From JBDIAR01 sp039812545 (GTDB lineage Bacteria; Actinomycetota; Actinomycetes; Actinomycetales; Dermatophilaceae), in the NCBI GenBank assembly GCA_039812545.1, contig JBDIAR010000144.1:1-8626 (forward strand): a stretch of 8,626 nucleotides of DNA, read 5' to 3'. The notes under the pieces are model-generated. The model had not been told where the DNA came from and made no database searches. It was given only the letters and a program-made list of their open reading frames with translations. Both the position numbers and the translations under genes were made by a program. Below, in pieces: positions 1-6,766 of the stretch; position 1 is the first letter of the stretch; every line of letters starts with the position of its first letter.

Positions 1-11
1 GGGAACCCGAG

Positions 12-27
12 CAGCGCGATGTGGACC
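12..27 (+). repeat. Inverted repeat arm, tmRNA 3' trailer side
   Basis: CAGCGCGATGTGGACC lies 7 nt beyond the tmRNA CCA end. Its exact inverted copy is at 407-422, 5 nt before the tmRNA 5' end. In a precursor transcript the two arms would form an uninterrupted 16-bp helix enclosing the whole tmRNA, separated from the acceptor stem by a short internal loop. The match is read directly; its role in processing is inference. Confidence 0.85.
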
Positions 28-34
28 ACTGACG

Positions 35-401
35 TGGTGGAGGTGGCGGGAATCGAACCCGCGTCCGATGGCGCCTGACCGGAACTTCTCCGGGCGCAGT
101 GCGCTGAGGATTTTCTCGGCCCCGGGGCTCGCGCGCACACGTTCCCCGACAGGCCCAGTCGAGTAGGAGTCCCGCACCGTCCCCCGACATGACGGTGCAG
201 CAAGTTCTCTAGCTGACGCCAGACACTGAGTCGAGAACTAGCTCAGGCTGACGGACTTCGGGGCTCGCTCAGGCGGCGAGGGCGAAGTCGGTGCGCTTGG
301 AGTTGGCACCTATTGGTTTGCAGAGAGCGTTGACGAGATGACTCTGCATCCTCGGCCCGCTTCTCCCGGTGAAACGACCACCGTCGAAACCGATCACCCC
401 C
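35..401 (-). ncRNA. ssrA: tmRNA (transfer-messenger RNA)
   Basis: This RNA rescues stalled ribosomes: charged with alanine and bound to SmpB, it enters the empty A site and supplies a short reading frame that adds a degradation tag. On the minus strand the 5' end reads GGGGGTGATCGGTTTCGAC, the universal tmRNA start, and the 3' end reads GGTTCGATTCCCGCC followed by the acceptor strand and an encoded CCA (CCTCCACCA). The 5' GGGGGUG pairs with 3' CACCUCC (seven pairs, one G-U), which fixes both ends and gives 367 nt, a usual length for actinobacteria. The T-loop TTCGATT and the D-domain GGTTTCGAC are present, and the tag frame is intact. It lies downstream of, and co-directional with, the smpB operon. 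The pseudoknots were not folded by hand. The identification is very secure; end positions are good to a base or two. Confidence 0.97.
269..307 (-). other. tmRNA tag-peptide reading frame, ANSKRTDFALAA-stop
   Basis: Reading the minus strand from 307, the resume codon GCC is followed by codons giving A-N-S-K-R-T-D-F-A-L-A-A and then TGA at 271-269. With the alanine carried by the tmRNA itself the full tag is AANSKRTDFALAA. The ending -ALAA is the degron that ClpXP-type proteases recognise, and the KRTDFALAA core resembles tags of other actinobacteria. The frame sits in the expected middle part of the molecule. The choice of resume codon is inferred from the tag pattern, not from a mapped site. 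Confidence 0.93.
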
Positions 402-406
402 ATGGG

Positions 407-422
407 GGTCCACATCGCGCTG
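407..422 (-). repeat. Inverted repeat arm, tmRNA 5' leader side
   Basis: On the minus strand 422-407 reads CAGCGCGATGTGGACC, identical to plus-strand 12-27, so the two copies are inverted around ssrA. The arm ends 5 nt upstream of the mature 5' G at 401. If transcription starts upstream of 422 the arm is leader RNA and can pair with the trailer. If the nearby TTGACA (434-429) is the active -35 box, the arm would instead lie inside the promoter. Confidence 0.85.
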
Positions 423-428
423 TCGAGT

Positions 429-434
429 TGTCAA
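429..434 (-). promoter_or_regulatory. Consensus -35-like box upstream of ssrA
   Basis: The minus strand reads TTGACA at 434-429, a perfect sigma-70-type -35 hexamer, 27 nt before the mature tmRNA 5' end. No good -10 box is found 16-18 nt downstream: that stretch reads about GGACCC. The promoter is therefore uncertain. If real, transcription would start near the mature 5' end and leave almost no leader. Confidence 0.3.
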
Positions 435-450
435 TCCGCCCGAGCCGAGA

Positions 451-465
451 GGTCCCGTGGGGACC
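451..465 (-). terminator. Possible terminator hairpin between the MFS gene and ssrA
   Basis: The minus strand reads GGTCCC-CAC-GGGACC, a perfect 6-bp GC-rich stem with a 3-nt loop, 27 nt after the MFS stop codon and before ssrA. It has no following U-tract, but many actinobacterial terminators lack one. It could end the smpB-DUF2207-MFS transcript. If it reads through, it could be a leader element of the tmRNA precursor. Confidence 0.4.
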
Positions 466-492
466 GTATGCCGGGCAGGGATTCAGTATGCG

Positions 493-1773
493 TCATGTAA
501 CGCGCGGCGCGCCATCGGGATTCCCCGGCCAGGCCCGCACCGCCGCCCAGAGCACCCCGAGGGTGAGGATCGCGGCGAAGACGTTGAGGACGGCGAACCC
601 GGGCCCGGCCATCACCAGCCCGGAGACGATCCCCGCGGCGGCGGCCGTCAGCGCGGTGGCCGAATCGGTCAACCCCTGGACCGCCGGCCGGTGCAATGCC
701 GGGGTATGCCGGTTGATGATCGTCGAGGCGGCGATCATCCCGAACGACCACGCCAGGCCGAGCAGGAAGAGCCCGATCGCCAGGTGGATCGAGGCGCCGG
801 CGTGCGCCGAGCCGGCCAGGCCGAGCGCCACCAGATGCACCGTGACGGCGACGACGAGCATGGGCGCCGGCCCGAACCGGTCGACCGCCCAGCCGACGAC
901 CGGCGCGAAGGCGAACATGCCGAGGACGTGACCGCTGATGACCAGGCCGATGACCGTCAGTTCGGCACCGCCGTGGTCCATGTGGATCGGTGTCATGATC
1001 ATCACGGCCACCATCACGGCGTGATTGAGAGCCAGGGCCACCGCCGCCGCCCGAACCACCGGCAACTGGGCCGTCACCGCCCAGCCCTGTCGTGCGCCGG
1101 TATGCCGGACCTGCCCTGCTTCGATCCCCCGTAGCCGCCGCGCCAGCAACAGCGGATCGGGACGCAACGCCCACGACAAGATCAGGCCGGCCAGTGCCAT
1201 CCCGGCCACGCCGAACAAGAAGGCGCCGGTCTTCGGCGGCAGCCCCACCGCCTCGGCGAGCACCGCCCCGGGCCCTACGAGATTCGGGCCGAGCACCGAG
1301 CCGATCGTGGCCGTCCACACCACCAGCGACATGGTGCGGCCCTGGTGACCGGGCTCGGCGAGGTCGGTGGCGGCATACCGGGTCTGGTTGTTGCACGCCT
1401 GACCGGCGCCGAGCAACGTGGTGCCGGCCAGCAGCACCGGGAAGAGCCGCAGCGCGCCCCCGGCCACGCACACGATCGCTCCCAGGACGGCGATGGCATA
1501 CCCGCGGACCAGGCCGAACCGCCGGCCGCGCCGCGACATCCAGCGGGCGATCAGCGAGGTGGCCGCCGCCGCGCCGATCATCTGCGTCGTCTGGGCCCAA
1601 CCGGCCAGCGACTCCTGCCCGCTGACGTCCCGGGCCAGCAGGGCGGCGACCGCGAAGCCCGCCGACATGCCGATGCCGCCGAGGGCCTGGGTGGTCATCA
1701 GCACCCGGACGGTGCGGCCCTGGATCCGCTCGACGTCGGGAGTCAGTGCCGCCGGCTCGGGCGCGGCCCTCAC
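493..1773 (-). CDS. MFS family transporter, drug:H+ antiporter-like
   Basis: A 426-residue inner-membrane protein of the major facilitator superfamily, expected to export or import a small molecule using the proton gradient; the substrate cannot be told. Hydrophobic segments repeat through the sequence, consistent with about 12 helices. The loop 2-3 motif A region is near residues 75-87 (ARWMSRRGRRFG) and its second-half copy near 294-302 (GWAVDRFGP). A motif C-like GSVLGPNLVGPG is at 158-169, a feature of drug:proton antiporters. The loop PIHMDHGG (262-269) is unusually polar. The start is GTG at 1773-1771, overlapping the stop of the DUF2207 gene (GTGA), so translation is probably coupled; there is only a weak Shine-Dalgarno because the upstream bases encode a Gly/Ser tail. 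The in-frame ATG about 25 codons further in falls within TM1 and is less likely. Stop TGA is at 495-493. Confidence 0.85.
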   Translation of the reverse strand: MRAAPEPAALTPDVERIQGRTVRVLMTTQALGGIGMSAGFAVAALLARDVSGQESLAGWAQTTQMIGAAAATSLIARWMSRRGRRFGLVRGYAIAVLGAIVCVAGGALRLFPVLLAGTTLLGAGQACNNQTRYAATDLAEPGHQGRTMSLVVWTATIGSVLGPNLVGPGAVLAEAVGLPPKTGAFLFGVAGMALAGLILSWALRPDPLLLARRLRGIEAGQVRHTGARQGWAVTAQLPVVRAAAVALALNHAVMVAVMIMTPIHMDHGGAELTVIGLVISGHVLGMFAFAPVVGWAVDRFGPAPMLVVAVTVHLVALGLAGSAHAGASIHLAIGLFLLGLAWSFGMIAASTIINRHTPALHRPAVQGLTDSATALTAAAAGIVSGLVMAGPGFAVLNVFAAILTLGVLWAAVRAWPGNPDGAPRVT

Positions 1774-3671
1774 CAGGAGCCCGACGAGGACCCGCCGCCC
1801 CCGCCGCCGCTGAACCCGCCGCCGCCGGAGAACCCGGAGGTGCTTCCGCTGGACCCTGGAGTGGAGACGAACGTCCCGCCGGCGGTGGTGGAGAAGCTGT
1901 CGACCCCGTCGGCGATCGAGGTGAAGTCGGGCATGCCGTAGCCGTTGTAGAGGTACCAACTCGGCATCACCAACGGCCGCCCGGCGGCCTCGGCCGCGGC
2001 TGCGACGTCGGCGAAGGTCTTCGCCCAGCGTTGCGCGACGCCGAAGACGATGGCATACGGCAGGTAGCGGCTGAAGATATTCGCGGCCTCGTCGAACTCG
2101 ATCTGCTTCGCCTCCGCGGTCAACAGGTACTGCTTGAAACCCATCGACTGGGCGTAGACGGCCGAGCCGTCCGCGGTCTTGGCGGCCATCTTGGAGCCGA
2201 GGATCATCACGACGGCACCGGCCAGGGCCAGTCCGCCGCCGAGGATGAACCCGTTCGGGATGGACCCGTTGAGCACCGAACGCAGTCCGCGGCTGCCGCC
2301 GAGGAAGAAGGCCGTCATCACGCCGGCCGCCACCAGGGCGGTGCCGAGACCGCTCCAGGCGCGCCGTTGGGCCTGCGGAGACTGCCGGAACCAGCCCCGG
2401 CGCACGACTTCCGCATACATCTCGCTCTGGACGGCGGCCAGCGTCGTCGCGAAGTGGTTCTTCAGCTCCGAGAGCATGACCGGGTTGGCGGTGGCGAAGA
2501 CGCCGTCGAGCAGGCGCTCCTCGTAGGGCTGCAGGTTGTGTTCGCGCGGTACGAGCCGGGTCAGTTTCCAGTCCGAGCGCTTGATGAACGAACCGTTTTG
2601 CACTTCCTCGATCTGCAGGAAGCCCCGCACGGCCAGGTCGATGACCGTGGCCGAGACGTCGATGGGATTGGCCACCTCGTCGATGAGGGTGCCCACTAGT
2701 CCCGGCTGGACTCCCGCGGGCGGGCTGAACTGGACTGCGATGGTGGTATGCCGGCCGCGCGTGGTCGCTGCGTCCCCGTCCCCCGCCGGGGTCAGGCCCG
2801 GGGTGACGCCGGCGTAGACCTCGTCGCGGCCGCGGGTGTAGACCAGGGCACCCATCGCCCCGAGCGCGAGGACCGGGGCCGCCAGGCCGCCGACCAGGGC
2901 GAGCCGGGAGACGTCCTCGCTGGGCACCGAGCTGCCGAAGCCGCCGTCGGAGCCGCTCGGGTAGTCGCGGACGATGACCGCGGCCTTCGGGAAGGCCGAT
3001 TTCGGGTACTCGGCGAGGATCGTCATCGCGTCGCCGGTGCGCAGATTCGAGGCGGTGAAGACGGTCGTCCGCCCGGACGTCGCGCCGCACTGGGTGGCCG
3101 AGCGGTCCTCGCCCTCGAAGCACTGGGCCCGCGAGGAGCCCGCCGGCGCCTCGACCCGCACCTCGACCCGCTCACGCACCGTCGTCTCGGCGGTGCCGAA
3201 GACGTTGTAGTAGAGCTCGGCCGTCGAGCTGCCCGCGGTCAGCGGGTTTATGACGCCGCCGAGGTGGTACGAGATGACGTAGGTCTGGGTGCCGCTGGTC
3301 CACTCCGAGGCGCTGCCGATCCGGATCTGTTCGGCCGCCCCGAGTTCGCTGACGTCGACGTCGGCGTTCGCGCCGGACGGGCTGCTGGCCCGAACGTCGC
3401 TGAGGGGGTACTCGCGGTACTGGGTGGTGGACTGATCGATGCCCATCTTCACGATGATGTTGCGCTTGATCCCGTGCCGCTGGACCCCGTCGGGGAAGCG
3501 CCAGCGGATGGTCTCGGTGACGTCCATGCCGCCGTCCGGGTGCAGCGTGTAGGTCGCCACGAAGCTCTCCATCGCCTCTCCGGCGGCCGCGGCGCCGGCG
3601 GGGGCCGCCGTGGCGACGGCCAGGCCGAGGGCAAGGGCCAGGGTGATCGCGACCCTCCGCAGCGCGTTCAT
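1770..3671 (-). CDS. DUF2207 domain-containing membrane protein
   Basis: A 633-residue predicted exported membrane protein of the DUF2207 family, whose function is not established. Residues 1-30 form a signal peptide (Arg-Arg, Ala/Leu core, APAGAAAA). Residues 33-235 are an extracytoplasmic beta-rich domain; VTETIRWRFPDGVQRHGIKR (51-70) is the typical DUF2207 opening. Membrane segments lie near 256-278, 441-458 and 473-493. The conserved RYLPYAIVFGVAQRWAKTF stretch is at 535-553. The tail from about 606 is almost only Gly and Ser and ends GSW, which is characteristic of this family. C184 and C195 may form a disulfide. The ATG at 3671-3669 overlaps the smpB TGA (ATGA), and its own TGA overlaps the MFS GTG, so the gene is clamped between two coupled neighbours. 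The family call is firm; no role is claimed. Confidence 0.88.
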   Translation of the reverse strand: MNALRRVAITLALALGLAVATAAPAGAAAAGEAMESFVATYTLHPDGGMDVTETIRWRFPDGVQRHGIKRNIIVKMGIDQSTTQYREYPLSDVRASSPSGANADVDVSELGAAEQIRIGSASEWTSGTQTYVISYHLGGVINPLTAGSSTAELYYNVFGTAETTVRERVEVRVEAPAGSSRAQCFEGEDRSATQCGATSGRTTVFTASNLRTGDAMTILAEYPKSAFPKAAVIVRDYPSGSDGGFGSSVPSEDVSRLALVGGLAAPVLALGAMGALVYTRGRDEVYAGVTPGLTPAGDGDAATTRGRHTTIAVQFSPPAGVQPGLVGTLIDEVANPIDVSATVIDLAVRGFLQIEEVQNGSFIKRSDWKLTRLVPREHNLQPYEERLLDGVFATANPVMLSELKNHFATTLAAVQSEMYAEVVRRGWFRQSPQAQRRAWSGLGTALVAAGVMTAFFLGGSRGLRSVLNGSIPNGFILGGGLALAGAVVMILGSKMAAKTADGSAVYAQSMGFKQYLLTAEAKQIEFDEAANIFSRYLPYAIVFGVAQRWAKTFADVAAAAEAAGRPLVMPSWYLYNGYGMPDFTSIADGVDSFSTTAGGTFVSTPGSSGSTSGFSGGGGFSGGGGGGSSSGSW

Positions 3672-4141
3672 CGCTCGTCCCGGGAGTGAACCGCACGCTG
3701 CGCCTCGCGTTCATCCTGTCGTTCGCGCAGGGCGTGCCGCTTGTCGTATTCGCGCTTGCCGGTGGCCACCGCGATCTCCACTTTGGCGCGCCCGTCCTTG
3801 AAATACACCGCGAGCGGCACGAGGGTGCGCCCCTTCTCGCGGGTCTTGGTCGCGAGGCGGTCGAGTTCGAGCCGGTGCAATAGGAGTTTGCGCTTGCGCC
3901 GCGGGGCGTGGTTGGTCCACGTGCCGTTGGAGTACTCGGGGATGTGGACATTCTCCAGCCACAGTTCGCCGCCGCTGAACTGGGCGAACCCGTCCACCAG
4001 CGAAGCCCGGCCGGCCCGCAGCGCCTTGACCTCGGTGCCCGTCAGGGCGACGCCGGCCTCGTAGGTGTCCTCGATGTGGTAGTCGTGACGCGCCTTGCGA
4101 TTGCTCGCGACGACGGCGCGTGCCGGCTTCTTGGCTGCCAT
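3668..4141 (-). CDS. smpB: SsrA-binding protein SmpB
   Basis: SmpB binds the tRNA-like part of tmRNA and places it in the decoding centre of stalled ribosomes in the cytoplasm. The 157-residue product has the usual length and family landmarks: NRKARHDYHIEDTYEAG (14-30), LTGTEVKALRAGRASLVDGF (33-52), the NHAPRRKRKLLLHRLE segment near 77-92, LVPLAVYFKDGRAKVEIAVATGK, and the YDKR that begins the C-terminal tail used in the mRNA channel. The basic tail continues RHALRERQDEREAQRAV. Start ATG at 4141-4139 follows a strong GAGGTGAGG ribosome-binding region (4156-4148). Its TGA overlaps the next gene's ATG. It lies downstream of ftsEX and the M23 peptidase, the common actinobacterial order, and its RNA partner is encoded 3.3 kb further downstream on the same strand. 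Confidence 0.97.
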   Translation of the reverse strand: MAAKKPARAVVASNRKARHDYHIEDTYEAGVALTGTEVKALRAGRASLVDGFAQFSGGELWLENVHIPEYSNGTWTNHAPRRKRKLLLHRLELDRLATKTREKGRTLVPLAVYFKDGRAKVEIAVATGKREYDKRHALRERQDEREAQRAVHSRDER

Positions 4142-4200
4142 GGCTCACCTCACCTCGGGGCGGTCGGGGCGGAGATACCCCGGAGGCAACCGTACCCCCC

Positions 4201-4272
4201 GATCAGGACCCAGCCCGATCCGATCAGAACCGAGCCCGATCAGATCAGAACCGATCAGAACCGATCAGAACC
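4201..4272. repeat. GATCAGAACC tandem repeats at the end of the M23 gene
   Basis: Three perfect head-to-tail copies of the 10-mer GATCAGAACC occupy 4243-4272, a further perfect copy is at 4222-4231, and a one-mismatch copy (GATCAGGACC) is at 4201-4210. The spacers share GAGCCCGATC- or CAGCCCGATC-type sequence, so a 21-nt higher-order unit is also visible. On the coding strand the unit is GGTTCTGATC. The last copy supplies the final Phe codon and the TGA stop of the peptidase gene. The array fills much of the 123-bp gap before smpB. It looks like a variable-number repeat; no hairpin or terminator is evident in it. Confidence 0.85.
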
Positions 4273-5761
4273 AGGTGTACGGGTTGACCGCCGTCCCGTT
4301 CTCGTAGACGCCGAAGTGCAGGTGGCAGCCGGTGGAGTAGCCGGTCGTCCCGCTGTACGCGATCAGGTCGCCGCGGGCCACCGGACCGCTGGAGCGCAGG
4401 ATCCGACTCAGATGGTTGTACGTGGTCACCAGGTCGACGCCGCGGTGGATGCCGTGGTCGACCATGATCTGGTTGCCCCAGCCGCGCGAGGAGAACCCGG
4501 CGTGGAAGATCGTCCCGGCAGCGGCGGCATACACCGGCGTCCCACACGGCATCCCGTAGTCGAGACCGTCGTGCAGCATCCAGCGCTGCAAGACCGGGTG
4601 GAACCGCATCCCGAAGCCGGAGGTGATGTGGCCGTACGGCGGCGGGGACAGCACGAATCCGCCGGATTGGTTGGTCGACGGCAGCGTGACCGGCGGCGGC
4701 ATGACCACCGGCTTCTTGTCCCGCTTGGCCTTGGCGATGGCATCCGCGATCGCCTTCTTGCGCGCGATCTCCAGTTGCCGCAGTCGTTCCCGCTCGGCGG
4801 CCCGTCGCTTGGCCTCGGCGATCGCGGCCTGCCGGGCCCGTTCGACCAGGATCGCCTTGAGCCGGGCGCTTTCGGCGCGCGCGATCTCAAGTTGCTTCTC
4901 CTCCGCCGCCTTCTGGGCCGCCACCGAGGCCGCGTAGCTGCGTTGGGAGGTCTGCAGGCTCACCAGGGCGTCCTGGGCGCTGACGGCGTTCGCCTGTGCG
5001 GTGACGGCCTGAGCCGAGGCCACCCCGGCGGCCTGAGTCGCCGCCGCCGCCGCCTGCGAGGCCTGGTCCGCCTTGACCTTGAGATCGGCGATCTCCTGTC
5101 GCACGGCGCTGAGGTATGCCGAGGTCGCCGCGCCGTCGGCCTGTGCGGTTCGCAGGTCGTCCAGCGTGGCGTCGGCAGCGGCCGACACGCTCTCGGCGAC
5201 GATCATCCGCTGGGCGAAGTCGTCCGGGCTGGTGGCGCCGAAGACCACGGCCAGCTGGGACTCGGTGCCGCTCTGGAAGACGTCGGCCGCATACGCGTCG
5301 AGTTGTTGTTGGACGCTCACCTGGCTGGCGGCGTCCCGCTTCTGCTGGGCGGCCGCGCGCGCCTCCTGCGCGATCGCCAACGCCAGGCGCTGGGCCACCT
5401 GGTCGCGGTAGGCGATCGCGGCGCTCTCGCGAGTCCGGGCATCGGCCAGTGCGGCCTGGGCGGTTGCGACACCGGCCTGCGCCGAGGTCACCGCGGCCTG
5501 CGCGCCGGGCAGCTGCGCCTCGGTCTTGCGCAGGTTGAGGAAGGCGTTGGCGAGCGCCGTCGTGGTCCCCTCAAGGGCGTCGTTCAGCTGAACGATCTGC
5601 CGGTCGACCTGCTTCTTCTTCGTGGTGACGTCGTCCGCGGCGCGGGCCGCCGGCCCGGTCGGCGCACAGCCGAGCGAGATCGCGACGCCGGCGAGAGCCG
5701 CCACGAATGCCGTGGCGCGCCTCCTTGACGCGGGCCGGTTACGTCGTCTCACGGGAAACAT
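4265..5761 (-). CDS. Secreted coiled-coil M23 (LytM-type) peptidase, likely FtsEX partner
   Basis: A predicted exported zinc endopeptidase that cuts peptidoglycan cross-bridges or stem peptides. With ATG at 5761 it has 498 residues: a basic Arg-rich N-terminus and hydrophobic core (to about residue 42, with C32 as a doubtful lipobox and ARA-ADD as a possible signal-peptidase site), a long Ala/Gln/Glu-rich coiled coil (about 45-345), a Pro-rich linker (about 350-370) and a C-terminal M23 domain. The zinc and catalytic residues are intact: H397xxxD401 (HDGLD), H450 (YNHL) and H480-L-H482 (GCHLHFG). A coiled coil plus LytM domain beside ftsEX is the architecture of EnvC/PcsB-like partners whose activity is gated by FtsX; that link is inference. 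An upstream GTG at 5788 is possible but has no Shine-Dalgarno, whereas AAAGAAG precedes the ATG. A perfect Crp-type site lies 53-68 bp upstream of the ATG. The stop lies inside a tandem repeat. Confidence 0.9.
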   Translation of the reverse strand: MFPVRRRNRPASRRRATAFVAALAGVAISLGCAPTGPAARAADDVTTKKKQVDRQIVQLNDALEGTTTALANAFLNLRKTEAQLPGAQAAVTSAQAGVATAQAALADARTRESAAIAYRDQVAQRLALAIAQEARAAAQQKRDAASQVSVQQQLDAYAADVFQSGTESQLAVVFGATSPDDFAQRMIVAESVSAAADATLDDLRTAQADGAATSAYLSAVRQEIADLKVKADQASQAAAAATQAAGVASAQAVTAQANAVSAQDALVSLQTSQRSYAASVAAQKAAEEKQLEIARAESARLKAILVERARQAAIAEAKRRAAERERLRQLEIARKKAIADAIAKAKRDKKPVVMPPPVTLPSTNQSGGFVLSPPPYGHITSGFGMRFHPVLQRWMLHDGLDYGMPCGTPVYAAAAGTIFHAGFSSRGWGNQIMVDHGIHRGVDLVTTYNHLSRILRSSGPVARGDLIAYSGTTGYSTGCHLHFGVYENGTAVNPYTWF

Positions 5762-5813
5762 AGGCTTCTTTGGTACCACACGCACCACGGATCACACCAT
5801 GGCATCGGCAGAT

Positions 5814-5829
5814 TGTGATCTGAGTCACA
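5814..5829. promoter_or_regulatory. Crp/GlxR-type operator, TGTGA-N6-TCACA
   Basis: The plus strand reads TGTGATCTGAGTCACA, a perfect match to the cAMP-receptor-protein consensus shared by E. coli Crp, mycobacterial Crp (Rv3676) and the related corynebacterial GlxR. It sits between the ftsX stop (5860) and the peptidase ATG (5761). A TGTGAT hexamer at 5796-5791 on the minus strand is a possible -10 box, which would put the operator over or next to the -35 region. It is not followed by a U-tract, so it does not look like a terminator. The sequence match is certain; occupancy is not known. Confidence 0.65.
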
Positions 5830-5859
5830 GCTCGATCCCGCGCCGCGTGGTCCGCCACG

Positions 5860-6762
5860 TCACACCCGCAGGTAGCGCCGCAGCGTGACCCACGAGGTGA
5901 CCACGGCGAGCAGGAAGACGCCCAGGGCGACCCAGGGCGCCACGGCATACACGTCGGCGACCCCGATGAACGCGGTCCCGATGACGGCATTGCTGAGGTA
6001 GTCGCTGACGCCGTACCGCACCGCCGCCCACAACAGCCCCAGCCCGAGGGCCGCACCGACCAGGCTGGCCACCACGGTCTCCAGGACGAACGGCATCCGG
6101 ATGGTGAAGTTGGTCGCCCCGACCAGGCGCATGATCCCGGTTTCGCGGCGCCGGGAGAACGCCGTCTGCCGGATCGTCGTGGCCATCAGCAGCACCGCGC
6201 ACAGGCTCATCAGACCGGCCAACGCGATGGTCGCCCACGACGCCACGTTCATGAACCGGAAGAAATTGTCGAAGGTGCGTTTCTGGTCCTGGACCAGCCC
6301 GACCCCCGGCATACCGACCATCGAAGAGGACACGACGTCGAACTTCGTCGGGTCGGACAGCTTGACGCGGAAGCTGTCGGCGAACTTCTCCCCGCCCGCC
6401 CGGCCGAGCGGCGAGTTCTTGAACTGCTCTTTGAACCTGGCGTATGCCTGTTCGCTCGACTCGTACTCGACGGAGCTGACGTAGGACAGCGAGCGCAGTT
6501 GCTTGTCGATCACCGTGCGCTGGGCCTCGGTGGTCGCGGTCTTGCCGCAGTTGGCATACGACGAGCCGTCCACGCAGAGGAAGACGGTGACGTTGACCCG
6601 GTCGTACCAGTAGTCCTTCATCGTGTCGACCTGGCGTTGGGCCAGCAGCCCGAGGCCGAGCAGGAACACCGAGATCATCGTGACCAGGACGACCGAGACG
6701 GCCATCGAGGCGTTGCGGCGCAGGCTGTTGAACAGCTCGGACAACACGAACCGGACGCGCAT
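5860..6762 (-). CDS. ftsX: Cell division protein FtsX
   Basis: FtsX is the membrane subunit of the FtsEX complex at the divisome; it passes ATP-driven movement of FtsE to an extracytoplasmic cell-wall hydrolase. The 300-residue product has the family layout: a cytoplasmic N-terminus (MRVRFVLSELFNSLRRN), TM1 at about 22-42, an extracellular domain at 43-170, then TM2 (174-196), TM3 (226-248) and TM4 (275-293). The conserved loop RRRETGIMRLVGAT (204-217) is present. C63 and C72 in the extracellular domain could form a disulfide. ATG at 6762 lies 4 nt after the ftsE TGA and has a GAGG ribosome-binding site within the ftsE end. The reading frame stays open upstream into ftsE, but that is not coding. 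Eight of its ten Tyr codons are TAC; the two TAT codons (Y69, Y272) both lie in GTATGCC motifs. Confidence 0.96.
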   Translation of the reverse strand: MRVRFVLSELFNSLRRNASMAVSVVLVTMISVFLLGLGLLAQRQVDTMKDYWYDRVNVTVFLCVDGSSYANCGKTATTEAQRTVIDKQLRSLSYVSSVEYESSEQAYARFKEQFKNSPLGRAGGEKFADSFRVKLSDPTKFDVVSSSMVGMPGVGLVQDQKRTFDNFFRFMNVASWATIALAGLMSLCAVLLMATTIRQTAFSRRRETGIMRLVGATNFTIRMPFVLETVVASLVGAALGLGLLWAAVRYGVSDYLSNAVIGTAFIGVADVYAVAPWVALGVFLLAVVTSWVTLRRYLRV

Positions 6763-6766
6763 GACC

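Noticed and set aside
1..34. Possible phage or island attachment site at the tmRNA 3' end
   Set aside because: ssrA 3' ends are common integration sites, but no integrase gene and no direct repeat of the 3' end is present; the repeat seen is inverted and symmetric around the gene.
493..3123. The MFS reading frame stays open far upstream, giving an 876-codon frame
   Set aside because: The upstream part is an out-of-frame shadow of the DUF2207 gene with Arg-rich composition; transporter homology begins after GTG 1773.
4150..4190. CGGGG/CCCCG hairpin before smpB as a terminator
   Set aside because: The stem is only 5 bp with an 8-nt loop and no U-tract, and it overlaps the region leading into the smpB ribosome-binding site.
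3908..5728. A 606-codon open frame on the plus strand, antisense to smpB and the peptidase
   Set aside because: It runs opposite two certain genes, is rich in Arg/Gly/Pro as expected for a shadow frame in high-GC DNA, shows no domain and has no ribosome-binding site.
5745..5760. A parS-like sequence, CGTCTCACGGGAAACA, 13 of 16 bases like the ParB site
   Set aside because: Three mismatches, including one in the central core, and it lies in the first codons of the peptidase with no partition genes nearby; probably chance.
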